Source: Caprella mutica
Taxonomy: Eukaryota; Arthropoda; Malacostraca; Amphipoda; Caprellidae
Length of the DNA stretch: 64,000 nucleotides
Direction: 5' to 3'
Assembly (NCBI GenBank): GCA_947561585.1
Contig: CANNZV010002337.1
Location: 62,001-126,000, forward strand
Below the pieces are notes generated by a model. It saw only the letters and a list, made by a program, of their open reading frames with translations, was not told the DNA's origin and searched no databases. The position numbers and the translations under genes were made by a program. Shown here piece by piece: positions 33,588 to 46,681 of this stretch (position 1 is its first letter; every line of letters begins with the position of its first letter).

Positions 33588-36310
33588 CAGTCTGCAGAAC
33601 ATGGGACATTTTTAATATTTTCTGTGAGAATAATCCTTAATTTCCTCCTATATTTACATGTATTTTACTGAGAACAGAAGCCAAAATAGAGGATTTCTTG
33701 GAGAACAATTTACCAGTTCCTGCATTCTGTGGTAGGTATTAGCCTAGGCTGCCTAGCACTTAGCCAGTCTGTATTTGGTGCACAAAATTCCACTGACTTT
33801 TTGGACAAGCTGAAAAAATCCACCATAAATTTCCAGTAATTTGGCTGATCCACCAACATTTTATCCATTTTTCCACCGAAAATTAATGGTAACATAGGAA
33901 TAAATAGCTAAAAATCCACCGACTTTGCCAGAATATTTTATTCAAAGGGAAAAAATTCCACCGACATGTCGGTGGAATTTACCACAAAATACAGACTGGG
34001 CACTTAGCAGCAGCCTAGGTACTACCGTACTAGATAGCCAGTCCTCAGAATATGGAACATTTTTTCTAAGACTCTCTGCGGGAGTTTTTGAATGAAATTT
34101 TAGAAATTGGAGATCTCTGCGGGAGATTTTGAATTAATTCCTATGTTACCATTAATTTAGCTGTGGGAGATTTTGAATTAATTCCTATGTTACCATTAAT
34201 TTACTAATTTAGCTGCGGGAGATTCTGAGTCTGCTACAGAGAGTCACCAGTCTGCAGAATATGGAACATTTTTCTAAGACTCTCTGCGGGAGTTTTGGAT
34301 TGAATTTTAGAAATTGGAGATCTCTGCAGGAGATCTTGAATTAATTCCTATGTTACCAGTCTGCAGATTATGGAACATTTTTCCAAGACTCTCTGCGGGA
34401 GTTTTTGAATGAAATTTTAGAAATTGAAGATCTCTGTGGGAGATTTAGAATTAATTCCTATGTTACCATTAATTTAGCTGCGGGAGATTTTGAATTAATT
34501 CCTATGTTACCATTAATTTAGCTGCGGGAGATTCTGAATCTGCTGCTGAGAGTCAGAGAGTAATTGTCTCTCAAATTAAAATCTCTGCGGGAGATGGAGA
34601 TTGGAGAAGAGACACATTCTGCAGACTTCTGACTGGTTAATTCTGGCAAAATTGGTGAAATTTTAGCATTTATTCCTATGTTACCATTAATTTTTGGTGG
34701 ATAAATTGGGGAAATGCTGGTGGATCACCCTCAGACTGTAAAAACTGGTAAACTCACTAAACTGTTCTCTAAGAAATCCTCTATTTTGGCTTTTAATTCT
34801 TAGTAAAATACATGTACATATAGGAAGAAATTAAGGATTGTTCACACAGAAAATGTTAAAAAATGTCCCATATTTTACACACTGGGATCATCATCACCCA
34901 AATTACTGGAAATTTATGTTGGGTTTTTCAGTTTTCTGTTTATTGAAAAAGCCGGTGGACTTTTGTGCACCAAATACAGACTGGTCCAAAGATTTTCAAA
35001 TTTCTCACCAAAATCTCAAAATACATAGGAATTAATTGGAAAATTGTCGCCAGATAATTCAGGAGACTAATTTCAAGGCCTCCTCAATAGTCGCCGAATT
35101 AACTTCACAACTTCATGCATCTTTTGCAGACTGGCCTGCTTATATTAATTAACGTTTAATCATTTATTCCCACAGTCACAGCATCAATAATAAACAATTT
35201 ATTCCGCAAGAACATTCATCAATCAAGTTTTGAAGTTTAAAGAGCCATTTCTAACACAGGAACATTCATCAATGATTAATTAAGTTTAATGAGTCATTTA
35301 CCAGTCTGCAGAATATGGGAAATATTTGGGATATTCTCTCTGAACAATTTTGAATTAATTCCTGTATTTACATTAATTTTGCTACAAACACTTTTGAATT
35401 AATCCCTATATTTACATTAATTTTGCTGCAAACAGAATTAGAGATCTCTACAAACACTTTTCCAGTTTCTGCAGACTGGGTCATTTCTTCCGCAGTAATA
35501 TTCATCAATTAAGTTTAAACTGTTTAATAAACCTTCTCCCCCCAAACATTCATCATTAAGTTTAATAAACCATTTCTCCTGAAGGAATATTCATTAATTA
35601 AGTTTAGTTCTCAACTTCTCAAAAGTCTAAATCCCGCAGAGTCTTGGAAAATTCAAAAATGTTCCATATTCATATTCTGCAGTCAGGTCAGTCCCCAGAT
35701 ATTCAATTTTTGGTGTAATTTGTCTCCGAAGATTTTCAAATTTCTCTCCAAAATGGCCAAAAATCTCAAAATTAAATACTCACAAATGATTACATGTAAA
35801 CATAGGAATTAATTGGAAAATTCTCGCCTGATAATTCAGGAGACTACTTTCATGGCCTGAATAGTTGCCAGATAAACTTCACAACTTCATGCATCTTTTG
35901 CAGATTGGTCTCCAAAGATCTTTGGCGACATGGATGGGCTTTGCAGACTGGGTGCGCCGTAATGTGGTGCATCGCTCAGTAGCCTCAGCTTTCAGATAGA
36001 TACCTACTGTTGAAATATCTGGAGTCTTCAATCTTGGAGTTGGAGACTGTTTGTGCATGCTTTGCTGACAGTCTGCTAAGCGAGTCCATGTGATGATGTC
36101 GCCAAAGATCTTTGGCGACAAAGGAGACAAGTCAGTCGAATTTAACATGAAATAATACAGTCTGGCCAGACTGCAGTAACTGGTAAAGTGTTCTCAAAGA
36201 AATCCTCCATATTGGCTTCTGTTCTCAGTATAATACATGTAAATATAGGAGGGAATTAAGGATTGTTTGCACAGAAAATGTTAAATTGTCCCATATTCTG
36301 CAAGTGGCTT
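33588..36310. repeat. Mosaic of dispersed repeats
   Basis: A 135-bp module beginning CAGTCTGCAGAACATGGGAC and containing CCAAAATAGAGGATTTCTTG occurs at 33588-33725 (+), about 34731-34868 (-) and 36171-36302 (-), and again at 63401-63552 (+). Between them are repeated short blocks: CTCTGCGGGAGATTTTGAAT (34020-34560, several copies) and AATTAATTCCTATGTTACCA. A 24-bp perfect palindrome (half TGTCGCCAAAGA) lies at 36097-36120, with a near copy at 35913. Open frames here show no recognisable protein. The class is unknown. Confidence 0.7.
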
Positions 36311-36770
36311 CATTACTTGGAACTTAGAAGTAAAGTAGTGTGGTTCATAAGCTCTCAATTTGTCTCTCCATCTCTCTCCAAATGGAGCTGAATTTTTCTC
36401 CTAAGACAAAAAATGATGAAATATTCATAAATTCTAAAAATAACATAATAGCTGAGTCCAGTCTGTATTTCTTGGTATATTTCACCGACTTTGCAAGATA
36501 AGGTAAAGGTGCACTTAAGCTTCAAAAGTTTGATTGAGATTGTTGAAGCTTTTTATACCTCCTTTTCTGTTATTTTTTATAAATATTAAAAATGTGTCAT
36601 CTTATATACTTAAAAATAAATAGGAATTCAAATAGAATTATATGCATTTAGCCATTTACTTATTTATTATTAACTCTATCACAGTGATTTTACTATTAAT
36701 GTAATTTCCTATTTTAATGTTTAACTCATCCTTCTTGTTTTCAGTCTAATCCTTACAAATTATTTCAATT
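36311..36770 (+). promoter_or_regulatory. Upstream region of GID8
   Basis: TTCTTGTTTTCAG at 36731-36743, followed by TCTAATCC, looks like a splice acceptor 27 bp before the start codon, so a 5' UTR intron is likely and the promoter probably lies further upstream. No TATA box is evident. Confidence 0.35.
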
Positions 36771-39374
36771 ATGAGAGGAAACTCTGACTCACCTGAAAAT
36801 ATGAACTCCAGTGCTGAAGCCTTAGAAGAAGCCAGTTTGAAGCAATGGAAGGAACTCAACAATCAGACACAAATACAGAGATCTTACATGAATAACCTGG
36901 TGATGAATTACCTGGTCACTGGTGAGTTGAAACTAGTTAAGAAGAAATAGGAACTTTATTTTGATTATGATACAGCTTTATTGAAAGCAAGAAAGTAGAA
37001 CTCTGAATCAAGGCCATATATAAATTTCTGCTGAAAGCAGGACCTTTGAAAGCAAGACAGCCTGACAGGCTGTCCCAGATGAAAAAAATTAAATACTCAA
37101 AAATGTGTTTACTCAATATAATAATTCAGTACTATGCAAAATTTATTAATTAATCTACGTATCTATGGTACCAATATAATACGCATATTATCGTAGAATA
37201 ATTATGAATTTTTAGAATCAATGGCAGTGGATACATTTTTTGCGGACACACTGTATAATAATTTTGTCACAATGAATGAATTTGATTTTATCGACATTGT
37301 AATAGCCCATGTTTCATGGTTTGGTGGGAAAGTCACCAGTTTGATGAGAAAATTGAACCATATTTAAATAATTTTAAAGTAGATATTTGCCTTCTTAGTG
37401 AAGAATTTACAGTTGAAAACATCATTATGTTTCATGTCTGTCTGATGCATGTGCATCCTTTAAGGTTCTTTTATCAGTGATTTATAAGTTAATTAAAGTT
37501 TTTTAACTTTTTTCACCCCTCAAATATCTCCCAATATATTGGCAACTTTGCATACTTTGAAACATGGTATTAGCCACATTTTTAAATAATCCCAATTTTA
37601 TATATCATGCTCTCAATTTTTTGGCTACTGTTATTACACTCTTTGAGTTCATGATTACAAATTAGCTCATTTCCAATTTAATTTGTCATTCAACTGAATT
37701 TTATAATTGCTTAACCTCCTCAATAGCTTTCTACTATTAGGTATAAGGGATTTTTTTATATAATTCATGAACATTGCAATCAATTTTTTAGAGGGATTCA
37801 AAGAAGCAGCAGAGAAGTTTTCAGAAGAAGCGGGTGTTTCACCTCCCCTCGACCTGAACCTCATGGACGAGAGGATTCAAATCAGGTCCTTCATCCAGCA
37901 GGGAAATGTGCAGGAGGCAATGAGAATGGTCACCAACATTCATCCAGAGATCCTTGATGATAACTCGGAGCTATATTTTCATTTGCAGGTAGGTAACTGC
38001 TTTTAAAGAAAATGACATCTTTGTCGCTCTCTGTTTTCTCACTATAATTTATTGTTTTAATTGCTCTCCAAAGATTTAAAATTTCTCTCCCATTTCAGCA
38101 ATTGGTTCTTTTGGAGCTCATTAAGGAGGGTCATGTTGAAAAAGCTGTGGTTTATGCACAAGAACATTTGGCTGAGAGAGGTGAGTGAATGATTTTGAAA
38201 CTGTCAATACTCTTTTAAATCTGTTGAAACCAAGGTTTGTAGCTCTGTACGCCATAGAAATAGATATTCATTTAGTTAATGTTAGTTGTTACTTTGCTAT
38301 AAAGATTTTTTTATCAAATAATAAAAATGACACAATTGGGAGGGATTAGCTATTCTAAAAAATCTTACTTTCATTAGCTATTATTATGTTCAAAAGTTTA
38401 TTCATATTTTATTTTAATAACTTTTTTCTATAGTAGCTAGCTATTGTCAGATATAATTTTCAAGCTGAATTTCATCTCTTTCAATTGTAATAAGAAAATA
38501 CAAAGACCAATTATGAGTTTGAAAAATAAATTTTATAGCACAATCATTATTTTTTTGAATATTTAGTAAATATATTGATGGATGGCAAATCTATTGACAA
38601 ATTCATCTACTTGCCTCACTCTTTCTGGATATCAAATTTGATTGCTAAGCGTAAAATGTTTGCTGCAGGTGCCACTGATCCCAATGTGAGGCAACAGTTG
38701 GAAAGAACTCTTGCTCTGTTAGCTTTTCCTCAGCCACAACAATCACCCTTTGCTGATCTCCTGCACCCATCACACAGGCAAAAGGTAATTAGGTAGCTAT
38801 CTCTATTCATGCAATTTCACAATTATTGTGTTACAAATATTTAAATAAATCAATTAAAAATCTCGTTTCAGAATGTAATTTTATTTTTCAGTCTCATTTT
38901 TGATCCAGCATCATCTTTTTATTGATATACTTTGAGTTTTTACCATAACATTTTTGTTGTTGTTGTGAAATTAGAATTTTGTTGCCAACTTTTATTTAAC
39001 TTTTTACAATAGTGGTCATGCAAACAACTATCCTACTATCTATATAGTATGATTGTATGTACACTATAGCTACTTTGTGTGAATAGTTGTACAGTATGAT
39101 ATATTTATAGTACCTTTTCATTAAAAGCTAAATGTAGCTACTAATTTTCTTTGTTTTCCAGGTAGCCAGTGAACTGAATGCTGCAATCCTGAAGGCTCAA
39201 AATGTAGAAGAGACTTCACCTCTCCTCAGTGAGCTCCTGAAGATTCTTCTCTGGGCGCAGGACCAGCTGCTCAAGAAGAAGGTTCCCTTTGCCATCATGT
39301 CAGACCTGGTCACCGCCACACTCTCCATCAATGCGGAAAAGTCTTACGGAAGGGCGGTGAATAACCCAAAATGA
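36771..39374 (+). CDS. Gid8: GID8, CTLH E3 ligase complex subunit
   Basis: Exons: 36771-36921, 37792-37988, 38099-38180, 38669-38784, 39162-39374; phases agree, giving 252 aa (vertebrate GID8 is about 228). GID8/TWA1 is a scaffold of the GID/CTLH ubiquitin-ligase complex and pairs with RanBP9/10-type subunits through LisH, CTLH and CRA domains. Seen here: an LisH helix pair (MNNLVMNYLVTEGFKEAAEK, residues 40-59), then CTLH (DERIQIRSFIQQGNVQEAM; HPEILDDN; LHLQ-like FHLQQLVLLELIKEGHVEKA), then CRA (ERTLALLAFPQPQQSPFADL, then KVASELNAAIL and LLKILLWAQDQLLKK). The N-terminal 35 residues are poorly conserved, and Met11 is an alternative start. Intron 1 contains a possible small mariner-type MITE. 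The likely 3' UTR carries a minisatellite (39453-39868). Confidence 0.95.
37076..37253. mobile_element. Possible small mariner-type MITE in GID8 intron 1
   Basis: Ends CAGGCTGTCC and GGACACACTG are inverted and followed on the right by TA; the inner arms match poorly and the left flank is GA rather than TA. Confidence 0.3.
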
Positions 39375-39452
39375 AGAGGGTTTTCCTGTTCTAAGTCTTG
39401 GGGGTTCATTTTCATTGATGTGAAATAGTTGCTCTCTCATTTTAAGTATATC

Positions 39453-39868
39453 ATAAATGGTTACTTTACGTAAATGGTTACTTTACGTAAATGGTTACTT
39501 TACGTAAATGGTTACTTTATGTAAATGGTTACTTTGCGTAAATGGTTACTTTGCGTAAATGGTTACTTTGCGTAAATGGTTACTTTGCGTAAATGGTTAC
39601 TTTGCGTAAATGGTTACTTTACGTAAATGGTTACTTTACGTAAATGGTTACTTTACGTAAATGGTTACTTTACGTAAATGGTTACTTTGCGTAAATGGTT
39701 ACTTTGCGTAAATGGTTACTTTGCGTAAATGGTTACTTTGCGTAAATGGTTACTTTGCGTAAATGGTTACTTTGCGTAAATGGTTACTTTGCGTAAATGG
39801 TTACTTTGCGTAAAATTGTTACTTTGCGTAAATTGTTACTTATCGTAAATGGTTACTTTACGTAAATG
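39453..39868. repeat. 17-bp minisatellite in the GID8 3' region, about 24 copies
   Basis: Unit TAAATGGTTACTTTACG, alternating in blocks with a variant having TTTGCG. The first type creates the palindrome TTACGTAA (PAR-bZIP/E4BP4-type site), the second TTGCGTAA (C/EBP-like). It starts 79 bp after the stop codon and precedes both candidate poly(A) signals, so it is probably transcribed. Confidence 0.95.
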
Positions 39869-39997
39869 TTCTATACCGATAATGATGTTTTTTTATCATG
39901 ACTTAAGTGTCCCGTCTTGATAATAAGATTATTTGTACCTAGGTTTCTCATTACTCTTGGTTAAATTATATAGAAATAACTATTAATACCATTTTCA

Positions 39998-40360
39998 ATA
40001 AATCGTTTGTGAAACGGATTAACTTCGTAATTTTCTTATTGGTAAAACACCTAACTATATTTTAATTCTATGTTATTCTACTTCTATTGCTTTACCATCC
40101 TTTTGCAAGTAACTATATACATAGTTTGATATTTCCAATTGAAATTAAATAACAGCAAAATTACTAATATTTAGATGTGCATTTTCTTTATAAATGACTA
40201 AATATTCTTAGTTTTGGCCACTGATGTTTCTATAGCTTTCACCCCCGTCTCTTTTTTTCCTATAGTGTTAGATAGTTTTGATGTACAGAGCTGTAGTGTT
40301 CTTCATTTTGTATATTCTACCTTTTTATTGTATATATATTCTCATCTTTGTATAAATAAA
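39998..40360 (+). terminator. GID8 poly(A) signals (candidates)
   Basis: AATAAA at 39998-40003 and, more convincingly, TATAAATAAAGATATTC with AATAAA at 40355-40360. Either would place the 17-bp minisatellite inside the 3' UTR. Confidence 0.5.
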
Positions 40361-40404
40361 GATATTCATTTTAATTCCAATTAGTTATTATTTTTCTTTT
40401 CGTA

Positions 40405-40532
40405 CGTTTCGAGTTATCGCTCGGTTTCACATTTTCGATCATTGAAAAAACTTTATAATAATTAAAATTTAACTTAATTTTATTTTTATTATAATAAAAA
40501 ATGTAAACCATTCGACAACTCGTAATTTATCC
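40405..40532. mobile_element. Palindromic MITE (TTATCGG family), copy 7
   Basis: TTTCGAGTTATCGCTCGGTT and CACATTTTCGATCATTG on the left; the diverged right end reads GTAAACCATTCGACAACTCG. Confidence 0.6.
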
Positions 40533-41208
40533 ATTTTTCTTCTTGAGAAGTATTTCATATTTTTTTTCAGTAGTTTGAAAAGTTTTACTGAAATTTCGTA
40601 TATTTGCCCCTAAGATGCAGTCCGGTATTTAATTAGGAATTTATTTCTATTCCCGGTGATTGGTTCTATTTAGGTATTTTGATGCAACAAATTTATTTTA
40701 TTACATGGCAACTTTCTTTGAATAAATATAATGGAAAATTGTAATTTATTTTCCATCTGAAAACCAGGTAGATTTTTATAATTTTTTATTTTATTCTTTT
40801 CTAAATTTTGAAGTTACAGTTTGAAATTCTCAAAAACTATATTATAATAACCTTTGTAGATTGTGGAAGGTTATCTTTTAAGAGGCATATATTTATTTAT
40901 CATCTTGTTATTCGCATAACTCAAAAAATATTCAACTAAATTGTATGAAATTTTGTGAGACGATGGGAACCAATTTATTAGGTTTTGGGAGCTAACAGTA
41001 CAAATAATCTAGCTTCAATTGTTTTAGATGGAATTTGTTTCGCTTTCCCAAATGGATTATTTCTTCTATTTGTTATTTTTCCTAATTCAATTTGCCTAAA
41101 CTGCATATTCTACTCCATTAAAAAGCATCTGTTATATTACATCAGGTTGTAATGAATAGGGTTGTGACTTTGCATATGCTTTTCTAAAACGCATATGCTT
41201 ATTAGATT
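40533..41208. other. Spacer with a reverse SINE-like fragment
   Basis: At about 40895-41005 the sequence TTATTCGCATAACTCAAAAA matches, in reverse, the tail of the repeat at 7745-8148. The remainder is featureless AT-rich DNA. Confidence 0.45.
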
Positions 41209-43195
41209 CGCATATGCATTTATAAATATGCATATGCATTTACCAATATGCATATTCATTTACCAATATGCATATGCATTTACCAATATGCATATTCATT
41301 TATCAATATGCATATTCATTTACCAATATGCATATGCATTTACCAATATGCATATTCATTTATCAATATGCATATTCATTTACCAATATGCATATTCATT
41401 TACCAATATGCATATTCATTTACCAATATGCATTTACCAATATGCATATTCATTTATCAATATGCATATTCATTTACCAATATGCATATTCATTTACCAA
41501 TATGCATATTCATTTACCAATATGCATATTCATTTATCAATATGCATATTCATTTATCAATATGCATATTCATTTACCAATATGCATATTCATTTACCAA
41601 TATGCATATTCATTTACCAATATGCATATTCATTTACCAATATGCATATTCATTTACCAATATGCATATTCATTTACCAATATGCATATTCATTTACCAA
41701 TATGCATATTCATTTATCAATATGCATATTCATTTATCAATATGCATATTCATTTACCAATATGCATATTCATTTACCAATATGCATATGCATTTACCAA
41801 TATGCATATTCATTTACCAATATGCATATGCATTTACCAATATGCATATTCATTTACCAATATGCATATGCATTTACCAATATGCATATTCATTTACCAA
41901 TATGCATATGCATTTACCAATATGCATATTCATTTATCAATATGCATATGCATTTACCAATATGCATATGCATTTACCAATATGCATATGCATTTACCAA
42001 TATGCATATTCATTTATCAATATGCATATGCATTTACCAATATGCATATGCATTTACCAATATGCATATTCATTTATCAATATGCATATTCATTTACCAA
42101 TATGCATATTCATTTACCAATATGCATATTCATTTACCAATATGCATATGCATTTACCAATATGCATATTCATTTATCAATATGCATATTCATTTACCAA
42201 TATGCATATTCATTTACCAATATGCATATTCATTTATCAATATGCATATTCATTTACCAATATGCATATTCATTTACCAATATGCATATTCATTTACCAA
42301 TATGCATATGCATTTACCAATATGCATATTCATTTATCAATATGCATATTCATTTACCAATATGCATATTCATTTACCAATATGCATATTCATTTACCAA
42401 TATGCATATTCATTTATCAATATGCATATTCATTTATCAATATGCATATTCATTTACCAATATGCATATTCATTTACCAATATGCATATTCATTTACCAA
42501 TATGCATATTCATTTACCAATATGCATATTCATTTACCAATATGCATATTCATTTACCAATATGCATATTCATTTATCAATATGCATATTCATTTACCAA
42601 TATGCATATTCATTTATCAATATGCATATTCATTTACCAATATGCATATTCATTTACCAATATGCATATGCATTTACCAATATGCATATTCATTTATCAA
42701 TATGCATATGCATTTACCAATATGCATATTCATTTACCAATATGCATATGCGTTTACCAATATGCATATTCATTTATCAATATGCATATGCATTTACCAA
42801 TATGCATATTCATTTATCAATATGCATATGCATTTACCAATATGCATATTCATTTACCAATATGCATATTCATTTACCAATATGCATATTCATTTACCAA
42901 TATGCATATTCATTTATCAATATGCATATTCATTTACCAATATGCATATTCATTTACCAATATGCATATTCATTTATCAATATGCATATTCATTTACCAA
43001 TATGCATATTCATTTACCAATATGCATATTCATTTACCAATATGCATATTCATTTACCAATATGCATATGCATTTATCAATATGCATATTCATTTATCAA
43101 TATGCACATTCATTTACCAATATGCATATTCATTTACCAATATGCATATTCATTTACCAATATGCATATGCATTTACCAATATAAATATGCATTT
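41209..43195. repeat. 20-bp satellite array, about 98 copies
   Basis: Unit TATGCATATTCATTTACCAA. Two biallelic positions (TATTCAT or TATGCAT; TTACC or TTATC) give four unit types in irregular order; one unit is shortened near 41430. The G-type units contain ATGCATATGCAT, the known MORE site of POU-domain dimers. No unit has a stop in any + frame, which explains three overlapping open frames of about 650-700 codons; their Tyr/Ile/His-rich repeat products are not credible proteins. Confidence 0.98.
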
Positions 43196-45609
43196 GGATT
43201 TACTAATTTGCATATATGCATATGCATATACTTTTATCAATATGCATTTGCATATAATAAAAATTATTATGCATTTAATAGTCATGCTCCAAATTTGAAA
43301 TGTCGAGTATTTTAAAAGACTCAAATGTTTTAGAGAATGACAGTACATCGTTGGCACTGTAGGATACTACAGGCAGGCCTCGCTTTAATTACACTTCACT
43401 TCAATAAAAGAGGTACTTATTTCGAGTCATGCCTCGAAATAAGTACCGTTCGTAGAAATAGAAAACGGGGACAATTTTTTGTGAATAATTCACGGTAACT
43501 TAAAAAAAACATCTATATATATCACACGCTACATCTGTCTGTGTGATATTTGGAGCAATATTACCCAGAGAGTTGAAAATTTACAGCTTTTTAGAAAATG
43601 GTGTCGAATTTAACGTGTTAAAAGAATTTTTCAAAATTCATACGGGTTTTCGAATTACTAACACTTGATTTATAATGGGATAGATAGGAATTAATTCGAC
43701 ATACTTTCCAGGATATTTTCAGAGACTATCAAACAGAATGGGCTGAAATTTTCTGGAAACCTCCGTCCTATGGTCCTACAGAACGCTATTGATTTGTTTT
43801 GCAAAATTCGAATGAGTTTCCGAATTATTCGAATTTTAAGCTTTAGTGTAATACATAGGGATTTAATTCAAATCTGGAAATGTATGGTAACATACGAAAT
43901 AAATGAAAAAATATAATTTGAATTAATCGAATCAAAAAATATCTACAATATGTAAAAATGGTCTACAAATATAACTGCGTTAACCGTTTTTCGAAATTCA
44001 AAGTACTTTTCGAGATATGATAGATAGTACTCTAACTACAGTTTATAGAATAAGGACCAGGGTAGGTACAGGAACATAAACGGGTATAGTACCCAGGATA
44101 CAGTAACATAGGGTATGGTAATCAGCTGATAGAATCTATAGTTTGACGTGACCACCGGATGACTGGAAATGGCGACTCTGACCACACTTTGAAATATGGG
44201 AAAACCTACTTAAACTTAGTCACTTTTAAATTTAATTTTTAATTGTAATAAACTCTTTTTTTTTCTCGGGGCATGGAAACTATTAAATAAGTTAGTACCT
44301 TTTTTTGAGATAGGTACCATCCAAGGTTTTCCTAACCACTATTTTATTAAAATTAGGACGATTTCATTTTTGATTTGTATTTTTGATTTATATTTGTATT
44401 TTTGATTTATATTTGTATTTTTGATTTATATTTGTATTTTTGATTTATATTTGGTTTTTATTTATTTGTGTAGATTTTATTTATATTTGTAATTATAGTT
44501 TATAGTTTTAACAAATGTGTTTGTTTTAAATTGTGCCGTATTATTTTACCGTATTCCTTTATGTTTTTCCTTATGAATAGATAAGGCGATACCTATTCAT
44601 AGGTATATAAAACATATATCTTCTTTGAGATTACTTGATTCCTTACCTAAGCAACAGAAAATAATATAAATTTTTTTTTCATTATTTCAAGGATATCTTG
44701 ATACTGTCAGGGAAAAGCGAGTCTCCGCATGATGCCAATTGATCAAATAACAATTTTAAAATTTCATATTATTTTCAAATTTTATATATTTGTCATTGAG
44801 TTATCAGACTAATTTTATAGTACCTTCAAGCAGTGGATTTAGTAAAGTTAATTTTAAAAATGAGAAATCAGTAAACTGTCAATAAATCATCACGGATACA
44901 CTTTTCTTTGACTGCATCCAGGCGTTGTTTAGACTTGATTTTTTTAAACCCTGCCTTGCGCACCTAATTTACTACAATGATTGTTGTCTTATACGGACAG
45001 GTTTTTAACAAATCACAAAATTGAAACATTTGAGTATATATATACCTAATCTGAATTTCGACAGCATTTATTATTTTCATATTATCTAAGATCAAAATAA
45101 ATTAAGTGCGTCCGTGTGGTGGTAGATCATAAAACATATATTCAGATCATTTCTAGTATTATGTTTCCGAGTGCATCATACGAACTATATATTCAGTGCA
45201 GTCATTATAAGAGTGATATATTAGGAAAAATGCTAACTCATCTTATTGTGACCCCTATGACTTATCATGCTTATAATTGTCTATAGTTTGACTATGTGTT
45301 GGTACGAATATATACCGTGCGGTAAACGTCTTTCTTTATCTTGAAATCAAATAGTTTTTTGAATCTAATCTTACGTCATAATAATCATTGTGAGATCATA
45401 GCTTTCGAGTGCAATTTTTATCTTCAATTAAACCTAAAGTTTAAAAAAGGTCATACATACTAGCAAAAATAGAATTACCAGATAAAAAATGAATTTATAT
45501 GAAACTAGTTAGGTGATAAGAAAATACTTCGACTGAATTATTTCGAAGTAAATTCAGGACCAAAGTAATTTCGAAATGGCCACATTTTGTTTTGATTATT
45601 TTCTCAACA
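43196..45609. other. Intergenic with minor repeats
   Basis: Contains a 15-bp-arm hairpin at 43412-43447 (GGTACTTATTTCGAG and its inverse) and a 19-bp tandem repeat at about 44370-44455 (TTTGATTTATATTTGTATT, five copies). No gene is recognised. Confidence 0.5.
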
Positions 45610-46185
45610 CGGGCTGTTACTGAAGCACAAGAACATCGCACTAGCTACTTCTCCGTCCAACTTGACCCAATCAGGAAGAATAGCTGCCTTTAAATAATGA
45701 AGATTGGTGTAGAAACAAGTTGAAACTTCGATTTCCAAGATGGACAAAATTGCAAAGTCCATAGGATTAATGACAGGACTTGAGAGTGACCAGCAAGACC
45801 TTGAAGTTGTCTTTGTGCCATCTTTGAAGCACTTTCACCGTGTGGGCTGCCGCTCCGTCTTGAACGAAAATTTAATTGGTTCAAATTATTCGGGAAGCCA
45901 AGGAAGGAATGATTGTATTCTGAAATATATTCAGATAAACATGATTCTTGACTTTGATTCCTTCATCGATGAAGATCAAAGGAGATTCGGTCCTATCCGA
46001 TTTAGGTCAACTCAATTCTTCCCTGCATAAATAACTTTTTTAGTGCTAAATGACCGGTTTTTCTTGGAACTAATTTTTACTGTTTCTAGGTCTCTGAACT
46101 GTTTTCCGATACACACTGAGTTGTTTGACGATATCCTTGGTGCTACCGTCAGCGCTCTTGCGGGCAACTTATAGTAACTTATCAG
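45610..46185 (-). pseudogene. Dead mariner transposase
   Basis: Minus-strand translation in shifting frames gives a helix-turn-helix (STKDIVKQLSVYRKTVQ), then QDGAAAHTVKVLQRWHKDNF, matching the second-Asp region QDGAPAH of mariner, and INPMDFAILSILEIEVST, matching the third-Asp motif LNPMDYAIW. Frameshifts and stops separate the blocks. Terminal repeats were not identified. Confidence 0.8.
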
Positions 46186-46681
46186 ATATGACTTCTAAAT
46201 AATCTAGAAAAAAATGCTAGGAAACTTATGTGAACATTGCTAGGTATATGGCGGCCAAAAACTTGATACATAAAAAACACACGTTACTGAAATTATCACT
46301 AAATTTTTTTGGGTTGTTTGTATATTTGAAATCTTAATGAATAATAGATATTATCGTGCAAAAGTAGTTGTTCACGTTATATTTGTATAGGAATAATTAA
46401 GTACTTTATTAATTTCATTCGGTAAAAAAATGGTACTATCAATCTATAGTTTATTTTAAGTTTCTCATACAGTATATTACGTAATCATATTAAAAGATTT
46501 CTTAAAATATAATGCTAGATATATTACCATATATTAAAGGTAAATTCCACCTATTTTATTATTCTTAAGAAGGATATATAAAACAAAATAATGTAAACAC
46601 CATACAGCCAATTGATATAAAATGCTCTTGTAAATAATAATAAGTATGTTTATTCTCTTCATATAATGCTTATCATAATTA
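46186..46681. other. Intergenic, nothing seen
   Basis: AT-rich spacer. Confidence 0.4.

Noticed and set aside
35879..36148. Minus-strand open frame of 89 codons
   Set aside because: Lies in the repeat mosaic, contains a palindrome, and resembles no protein I know.
41195..43315. Overlapping open frames of 645-706 codons on the + strand
   Set aside because: All three frames are open only because the 20-bp satellite unit has no stop on this strand; products are low-complexity rotations of the same repeat.
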